From Exophiala sp. HKRS030 (taxonomy: Eukaryota; Ascomycota; Eurotiomycetes; Chaetothyriales; Herpotrichiellaceae), in contig JAHWDD010000004.1 in NCBI GenBank assembly GCA_023897205.1, positions 3,348,001 to 3,412,000 on the forward strand: a stretch of 64,000 nucleotides of DNA, given 5' to 3'. Every line of letters starts with the position of its first letter. The stretch's first letter is position 1. Below the pieces are notes generated by a model. It did no database searches, was not told the origin of the DNA, and saw nothing but the letters and a program-made list of their open reading frames with translations. This document shows, in pieces, positions 57,617 through 64,000 of this stretch. Both the position numbers and the translations under genes were made by a program.

Positions 57617-58586
57617 TTTCGGGGTTGTACAATTGTTTGTATTTGATTGGGAAATTTGTTAGTGATTGGGAAAGTTTTACTGACCGGGTGGGTTGAGAAT
57701 AGATTTTTCACCTGTTCATGTCAATACTACGGGATTTGCCCCAGTACATGTACATCCCACGGTCCAAGGATGAATGAGCACCAGTTAAACAAAGCTCTTT
57801 CAGACAGCATTGTTCTTCAGAACATGCCAGCCAGTAATATAGTCTGTGAGCGTCATTGACTCAATGAGAACAAAGAATGGTCCTTGAATCTGCTAAAGCT
57901 GGGAATTTTACAGATTTGAAAGAAGCTCCTTTGTGTTATTCAAGAAGCCCGCGAGTACTCCGTACATGGTCGTCGTGATCGTGCAAGGAAGGACTATCCA
58001 GGTGTTTTGAAGTTGTGTATTCGTATTTTATCCGCCATGTTGCGGGCCGACATGGTCGGATACCGGACAAGGCTCTGTCTGGCTTGTATGCGGGGAATTT
58101 CTTATTTACTCTCGCATTCCGTACTTTCTGCATCGGAAGCGGGACATCGGACTTTTGGATTATCCACATGCCGAACCGAAACCGCCGTCTTCAATATCCA
58201 TATGTACAACAATGATATGTTCGACCATGTATTCTTCCCGCTGGACGAGTGGAAGTCAACGTGCACAAGGCATTATATTTCTCAAAGAGACTTGATCAAC
58301 CAGCTTCTGACAGATAGCCGAAGGTGATCGACCCTTCAGAGGCCTTACTCAGCACGCGAGTCAAGGATTTAGACAAATCGACGGGAAGATATACATGACA
58401 CTAGAGAAACAGAATACCTCGACGTCAGACAAACAAAGTGATACACCAACATTTGTCATTATTCAGACAGGACGACCAGGTCTATATCTTGATAGACTCT
58501 CCCTCTTTCCCAATTAGGGCCTTACATCTAGACAGCATCATATCAACTCTACTATTTCACTCTGTCCATCAAAACTACTACCCACC
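57617..58586. other. Intergenic, 1 kb, divergent promoter region
   Basis: Lies between the small secreted protein (minus) and the muconate cyclase-like gene (plus). It carries a TACTCCGTA motif at 57956-57964. ORFs up to 155 codons at 58438 are in other frames of the following gene. Confidence 0.55.
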
Positions 58587-59933
58587 ATGTCCCAATCACA
58601 GAGCTTCGACTTCTTGGTCGGGACATTCAACACACCACAACTTTATACTCTTCGCTTCACACCATCCTCTCAATCGTGCTCATCGAGCACACTCAAAATC
58701 GTCCAGCGTTCTTCCGCCATCGGGTCTCATTCCTGGCTACACCTCACCTCTCCGAGACCAGACGGGACACGCACACTCTACGCCACCGCTTGGACAGAAC
58801 CACCCACCGTGGTCGCATACGCCGTGCACTCACCCACACAAATATCACTTCTCGGCACGGCACGGACACAATCACGAAGCGGATACGTCTGCGCGAGCGA
58901 CGTAGCAGTCTACTCTGCCGGGGGCGCTACAGGCGAAGTATTCGTCATCGACCGCGAGACCGGAGGCTTTCTTCTGCAACCTTCTCAGGCAAACGGCGAC
59001 ACCAAACGAGACACGACACGCTCGACGTCACCCACGCCAGTACCGCCTCTCCAGACCATTTCCTTTCTCGACGCCTCTTCTCAGCGCGACGACGGCAGCG
59101 TCATGGACTTTGGCGGCCTCCGCCACGGCGCCCACTCGGCCGACCTCTCGCCGGACCAGAGGGCGCTGTACGTGGCCGACATTGGGCGCAACTGCATATG
59201 GACCTTCTCGGTCTCGCCGGTCGACGGCGGCCGCGTGACGCCCGGCGAGAAGCACGTGTCGCCCCGGCCCAACGACGGCCCCAGGCACGTCTGGCCCCAC
59301 CCGTCCGGTCGGTACGTGTACTGCCTGCAGGAACACACGAGCATGGTCGACGTCTTTTCGACGTCCGACGGCGGGGTGACTCTCGAGCACGAGCAAGGCG
59401 TCCGGATCATCCCGGCCGGCGAGGTCGAGAGTGAGTTTTGGGCCGACGAGGTGCGAACGAGTTTCAGTCACGCCTCGAAGCCGCGGTACCTCTACGCCAG
59501 CACGAGGGGGTTGGACCCTCGCAGAAAGGGTTACGTGGCGGTGTACAAGCTCACGGAGGAAGGGAGGATCGACACGTCCTCTGCCGCCTCAAACGCCTTG
59601 ATCTCGGCCAACGGCAGTACGAGTGGCGGCAGCGGCAGCGGCACCCTCACAAATGGCAATGGCAATGGTGCGAATGCAAATGCAAACACAAAAGCGGCCA
59701 CCCAGGACCCGTACGCGGGCTTACTGTGCATGTACGAGACTGCCACGAGCGGAGGGTGGGCCAACGCCGTCCAGCCGGGTCCCACGGTCGACGGGGTCGA
59801 GTACCTGGCCATGACCGACAGCGAGGAAGGGTTCGTCTTTGTTTTGAGTTGGGACGGCAAGGAGATGAAGGAGGTCGCCAGGACAAAGTTGGACGAAGGA
59901 GCTGGTGCCGCAACCGCCGTTTGGTTTTCTTGA
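58587..59933 (+). CDS. 3-carboxy-cis,cis-muconate cyclase-like seven-bladed propeller
   Basis: The fungal enzyme lactonises 3-carboxy-cis,cis-muconate, the ring-opened product of protocatechuate, in the beta-ketoadipate pathway. Single exon, 448 aa against about 366 in the characterised Neurospora type. Family features include FLVGTFNTPQLYTLRF at the N-terminus, MDFGGLRHGAHSADLSPDQRALYVADI, NDGPRHVWPHPSGRYVYCL with the conserved His/Arg pair, YLYASTRGLD, and GWANAVQP then AMTDSEEGFVFVLSW. No signal peptide, so probably cytosolic. Before the last blade lies a Gly/Ser/Asn/Ala-rich insertion of about 35 residues (59,605-59,705), absent from the usual family. The substrate is inferred from the family; other lactonases share this fold. 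It lies 1.7 kb from the dehydroshikimate dehydratase-like pseudogene, an upstream step in the same route. Confidence 0.82.
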   Translation: MSQSQSFDFLVGTFNTPQLYTLRFTPSSQSCSSSTLKIVQRSSAIGSHSWLHLTSPRPDGTRTLYATAWTEPPTVVAYAVHSPTQISLLGTARTQSRSGYVCASDVAVYSAGGATGEVFVIDRETGGFLLQPSQANGDTKRDTTRSTSPTPVPPLQTISFLDASSQRDDGSVMDFGGLRHGAHSADLSPDQRALYVADIGRNCIWTFSVSPVDGGRVTPGEKHVSPRPNDGPRHVWPHPSGRYVYCLQEHTSMVDVFSTSDGGVTLEHEQGVRIIPAGEVESEFWADEVRTSFSHASKPRYLYASTRGLDPRRKGYVAVYKLTEEGRIDTSSAASNALISANGSTSGGSGSGTLTNGNGNGANANANTKAATQDPYAGLLCMYETATSGGWANAVQPGPTVDGVEYLAMTDSEEGFVFVLSWDGKEMKEVARTKLDEGAGAATAVWFS

Positions 59934-60397
59934 CGACTTTCCACACACACGAGACAACGACTACAAGTAAGATACGGAAGTAGGGAGCGTAGAGAATACA
60001 AATGAAAATAAAAACCCCCTAATATAAAATGGCCCCATGCCCAAAATGTCCAAGGACGCAAAGGCGTCGGGGGTCGTCTGAAAAAAGAGACACAAACTTT
60101 GGGTCGGAGTTTTGTTCATGGTACAAACTGTCAACATACCTCGACAAATTCAGGTACCGAGAGAACGAATGTGAAACATCAACAAGAAAAAAACAATAGT
60201 CTTCGGCACAGATTGGAATCCAACATTAATAGAAAGGATAAAAAATAATCTCCAAGGTATACAGTTATTCATTATATCAGCACTTGACAAATAGTCAAAC
60301 ATTTGATCAAGGAGATCATCAACACCAACTCAACACAACTTCACACTAATCTCATCATATCAACATATCCTTTTGTTCTATTCGAACCGAAAACCGC
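59934..60397. other. Convergent 3' region
   Basis: 464 bp, AT-rich, holding the 3' ends of the propeller gene and the MFS exporter. No gene is seen. Confidence 0.6.
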
Positions 60398-62503
60398 TCA
60401 ACTAGTCTTCTCGGAACCTTGAACATTGGTATCGTTTGTCGTTGTCGGAATGGATCCATTCGTCCTCGTTCGAGACCGATGTGTAATCTCGGCGTCATGA
60501 TCGGCTCTACTTCTCGTGGCCTGCAAAGCCACCATCCGCGTCTCGTTGTCACTGTCACTGACGCTCGATTCCTCGTCTGCGGGCGATTTCTTGACGGTCA
60601 TTGTCGGCGCGAACTTGGACCTCTGTCGTAACTTCTTGCCGAAGAGGTAGAAACAAATCGGAATGGGTACACAGATAGCTGCAAGACAGCCCAATAGCGT
60701 GCCAGCCCAATTAATACCTAGATTATCGAACATTTGTCGTGCAAATAGCGGGAATCCGGCTGCAAAACAAGAACGGAGAAAGGTGTTGGCGGCGATGGCC
60801 GAGGCAGCACTGTGGAATAACAAAGTTAGTCGTCTGGGACAAACATACACCGGTCCAAAAGGGCCCAATAACACTTACAACATGAGGTAGGAATCGATAA
60901 TGTAGTTGAAGCACTGAATGAAAATCGCTAATAGCCCAAAGCCGGTGAAAAGACCGGACAGTGTTGGAACGATCCAAGGCACCGATTCCAGATATCCGGA
61001 CCAGCCAAACCAGAAAAGGCCGAGAGCGAACAGGACACCTCCAACGATGACAGGTGGCAGTCGCCATTCTGGGACTGGGATGCCACCATTCGCCTGCAAT
61101 TTCTTATTGTAGGCCCGGGCGTCAAATATGATGTATCCGGCAACGATGAAGATACCCACAACCATGCCGAAGAATGGCAGGCCAGACACACCAGGCTTCA
61201 TGTGGTGAACACCTTGGAAGACCAGCGGATAGGCGGTCAGGAAACAGTAGAGAAGACCGTAGATGAAGGACATGTAGATGGTAATGGCAAGGATGATCGG
61301 TTCCGAAACCAAAAGTCGAATTGGACGCGAAAAGTTCTTCGTCACCAGTTCCCGGAAGTCAACTTCAACTTCTTCCTGCTTTGCATGAATACCCCAGTTC
61401 TTGGTGCGACGTCTCAGTTCTTTAGCTTTCTCGACCAACACAACAGGCGCGTACGTCTCTGGCAGGAAAAGGGCGACGAGAATCAAGGCGAAAGAGCCCA
61501 TGATTCCTGGCAGATAAAGATTCCAGCGCCATCCTAGATACGACTCGTTGATGAAACCTCCAATGAACGGTCCGAGCATAGGTCCCATGAACACCATGGA
61601 AGAAAATATGACAATGGCAACACCTCGTTGGCGGTTGTCAAACATGTCGGAAAATGCCGCAGCGACCACGGCCAGGGGACAGGAGCCGAAGAATCCAGTG
61701 AAAAATCGAGTAATCATCAAAGTCTGTAGGTCTTTGGACACGGCACAGCCGAAGCAAAATACCGAAAAGCCGAAGACTCCTACTAGGATAGGAAGCTTAC
61801 GCCCTTGCAATTCCGAAAACGGCCCCCAGATCAAAGGTCCGAAAGCATAGCCAAGCACGTATAGAGAAGTGCTGAGAGTTGCTACTTCGACACTTACGCC
61901 AAAGTGGGCGGCTACCGAAAAAGTTGAGGCGGAAAAGACGGACGATGTGAACGTGCTGCCTAGACAGGTGTATGCCAGAATGGCTCCGATATAGAACCTG
62001 AAAGCAAGTTAACCCTCCATGTTTCCATGCTGGGCTGAAGGTACTCACTTTCTCTTGAAAGGCCAATTTTGTGGATGAGTAGGATCATCTTTCCCATCAA
62101 ATTCCACCACGTATTCTTCCTGCGCCGGGAGCATGGGAGGATATGGCTTCCCACCTCCAAATTCCGGGAGTGGTTTGTTAGTCGCGCGTGATTTGAGGCT
62201 GGCGCCAACAGTTTGAACCTGCTGCAGGCGGTGCGTTTCGGTGCGGACATCTTCGATAGGATGCGTTCTTGTTCTTGTGACTATTTCTGGATTGGAATAG
62301 CCTGCGGTGGCTATTCTGCCCATCGACGGAGTCGTAGAGGTGCTCGACCCAGACGAACTGGAGAGAGCCGACTCTCTTGATGGTTGACTGCGCAATGAAC
62401 GGCGTTCTTTGCTCTCCTGCGAAAACGTCCTCGTCGCCTGCATCTCGGCCCTTTGCATATCACGGTCCACGATATCCATATTGGCGGTTCTTGTGTTTCC
62501 CAA
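60398..62503 (-). CDS. MFS drug:H+ antiporter, DHA1 (polyamine/multidrug exporter type)
   Basis: Plasma-membrane exporter of 661 aa with about 12 helices. Three exons, 62503-62049, 61997-60879 and 60809-60398, are in phase. A 150-residue disordered cytosolic N-terminus rich in Ser/Arg/Thr precedes the family entry motif DPTHPQNWPFKRKF, completed by splicing. DHA1 signatures follow: GYAFGPLIWGPFSELQGRK (loop 2-3), GPMLGPFIGGFI (motif C of antiporters), WRWNLYLPGI, LFLPETYAPVVL, and the AANTFLRS segment after the second junction. These are typical of the Tpo/Flu1-like fungal group. The C-terminal tail is acidic then basic, Ser/Thr-rich. The substrate is unknown. It is convergent with the muconate cyclase-like gene. 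Confidence 0.92.
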
Positions 62504-63745
62504 ACTTGATGTTTTTGTGCAATTATTTCTCTATCGCCTACGTTCACAGGTGCATGACCACCGGAATTGCTTTCAACTGCGACGATTGCAGCGGATGCGA
62601 CAGAAAATTCCGGAAGTCTCCTCTGTCGATGATGCAAGGGTGGAGATTCGGCAGTGAACAAGCGTGGACGGAAGGCTCTCTGAAGCTGGAAGAGATTCGA
62701 GGGCGATAAATCGAAGGCGGGGGATGTTCCGAGAGGTGTTCTCTACTCTTCGCAGGCGATGAAGAATCGATACCTAGATACGGTGCTGGAAGAACGAAAT
62801 GCTTGAAAACATGTGGTAGATGGTGGGAGGGTCAACAGTTTATTATGATTGAACCGATGTCATCAATCTGTGGGTATTGCGGTTGATCATGGAGATGATG
62901 CACGCTCGGGGCGCCTTGACGACGACCAACGTACGGAAGAAATCAGTTGCCTCGTACGGAGTTACGACATCGAGAGCGGGACGACGCAGCTTGCGAAGGG
63001 CCGATGAGTTTCTCAACATGGGGGCGGCAATGTCTAATCCCGGGCTAGTGGGATGATTACTAACTAGCGACAAACTATTGCCGTGGTAGCTTATGCTTAA
63101 CTAACTTTTTCAACCAACCCAGAGCCTGGAGACTTGTTACTCAAGGCCTAGAGACCTAGTAAGTTATGCCTAGTTCCGAGGCACTTGTATGCCTAATGGG
63201 CCCAACGAGCCTACTTGTACGAGTAGTTGTGGAAGCCCCCTTTCAGCTAGAGTAGGTACCTAGTATTGTGTAAGTAGGTGCCTTTTGTACAAGCTTGAAC
63301 TACTACTGCGCGGAGTATTTGCTTGAGCTTCCTCCTTTTTGATTTCTTCACACCTATGAACCTTGTACGCTGGCATTCTGATGCTACCATCGGCCTACAA
63401 AAACACTGCTGCCCACTCGCAACCTAAATCCGTACATATTTTATACTCCATACAAATCCCGGTAAAGCGTTAAAATGTACGAAGTACGACGCTTACAACC
63501 CGGCTGCAGGTGCTTACCGAATCGTGTATGTAATCCGATCCTTGCCGTTTCTACCGACCATCTTCTGAAAAGACCTATGTACCATATCTCGCTCTTTCGC
63601 GTCTTCATGCATTTCGTTCCGAGTTAGCCATTGCAGAATCCACATGAGCATTTTTCTATGCATCGCTATCTCGATATGCTGTCTGCCTCGTACTAATGTG
63701 CGTGGAAGTCTCGGATTTTGTCGACACAGAGCTGCGATCAACTCG
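62504..63745. other. Intergenic, 1.2 kb
   Basis: Contains the exporter promoter and, on the right, the 3' flank of the edge gene. A 75-codon minus-strand ORF (63514-63741) begins next to the stop of that gene but has no recognised domain. Degenerate GGAGTA-type motifs are present at 62956 and 63311. Confidence 0.5.
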
Positions 63746-64000
63746 TCATCCTCCCGTCAGGCTTGCGTTGAGTTTATTTCTCTTGCGGATTTCAGAGAAC
63801 CTGGTTTGACCGCCTGATTCAAGGAGGCTGATCTTTCGAGTCAATCCACTCGGACGTCCCAGCACTACCGGTTCCCATCCGTTGTTCTTATCACCATCGC
63901 TTTCTCTAGTATTTGGAATCATTTGGGCCGTCTTCCATCGAATTAACACACTTATTAATAGCAATGTCAATGCTAGCAAAATGCCTGCAACGATGAGAGC
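63746..64000 (-). CDS. C-terminal end of a single-pass membrane protein (runs off right edge)
   Basis: About 84 codons are visible. One hydrophobic helix (ALIVAGILLALTLLLISVLI) is followed by a basic anchor (RWK) and a 60-residue hydrophilic tail, ending at TGA (63746-63748). The positive-inside rule puts the tail in the cytosol. After this stop the same frame stays open for about 29 Ser/Thr-rich codons before the next stop. The helix may be preceded by an intron acceptor near 63987, so the exact upstream frame is open. The family is not recognisable. Confidence 0.5.
   Translation of the reverse strand, partial: ALIVAGILLALTLLLISVLIRWKTAQMIPNTRESDGDKNNGWEPVVLGRPSGLTRKISLLESGGQTRFSEIRKRNKLNASLTGG

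Noticed and set aside
59028..59471. Antisense ORFs opposite the muconate cyclase-like gene
   Set aside because: They follow the GC-rich sense exon and have no recognisable protein features.
1..64000. tRNA, rRNA, CRISPR arrays and transposases
   Set aside because: I scanned by eye for B-box-like sequences, regular repeats and transposase motifs and found none convincing. A tRNAscan and repeat search would be decisive.

Overview
This window reads as nuclear DNA of a filamentous ascomycete (Pezizomycotina). The support is short GT-AG introns of mostly 50-150 nt in about half the genes, two Zn2Cys6 regulators, a HET-domain gene, and fungal forms of PAN3, UTP17, RSE1, DSK2 and RPB10. The class is not certain. 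The gene content and a recurrent intergenic TACGGAGTA motif would fit Eurotiomycetes, but that is an impression and not a demonstration. I see about 27 genes, most separated by 0.4-2 kb. I found no tRNA, rRNA, transposase or CRISPR.

Layout. 1-4.5 kb: an edge-truncated Old Yellow Enzyme and a PHD-finger protein. 6.9-12.4 kb: a housekeeping block of UBX2, PAN3 (eight exons) and LSM7. 14-15.9 kb: an unusual regulator with its zinc cluster in the middle of the protein. 17.7-22 kb: an intradiol ring-cleavage dioxygenase convergent with a Zn2Cys6 activator. 22.4-23.1 kb: a small, probably mitochondrial, coiled-coil membrane protein. 23.8-28.9 kb: a sugar porter divergent from an SMP-30 type lactonase, then a small-molecule methyltransferase. 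30-31.2 kb: a secreted protein with an NTF2-like tail. 33.2-41.8 kb: a family-16 protein methyltransferase, RPB10 (72 aa in four exons), UTP17, a mitochondrial-type enoyl-CoA hydratase and DSK2. 41.8-45.9 kb is almost empty. 45.9-51.5 kb: a nitrilase and RSE1. 52.3-57 kb is an accessory stretch with two damaged genes: a ZZ/HET-domain gene and a 3-dehydroshikimate dehydratase-like gene. 57.3-62.5 kb: a small secreted protein, a carboxymuconate cyclase-like propeller and a DHA1-type MFS exporter. A membrane-protein tail enters from the right edge.

How the genes fit together. PAN3 (deadenylation) and LSM7 (decapping/U6) are convergent neighbours in mRNA metabolism. RPB10 and UTP17 share a 286 bp divergent promoter and both serve rRNA synthesis. 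Three loci point to aromatic catabolism: the dioxygenase with its neighbouring regulator, the broken dehydroshikimate dehydratase and the carboxymuconate cyclase. They are 35-40 kb apart and are not a tight cluster. The sugar porter and lactonase probably act in one sugar-oxidation route. The most notable observations are the two adjacent decayed genes, the strongly intergenic 9-bp motif, the low-complexity insertions inside several enzymes, and the intron-split RPB10 that simple ORF calling misses.
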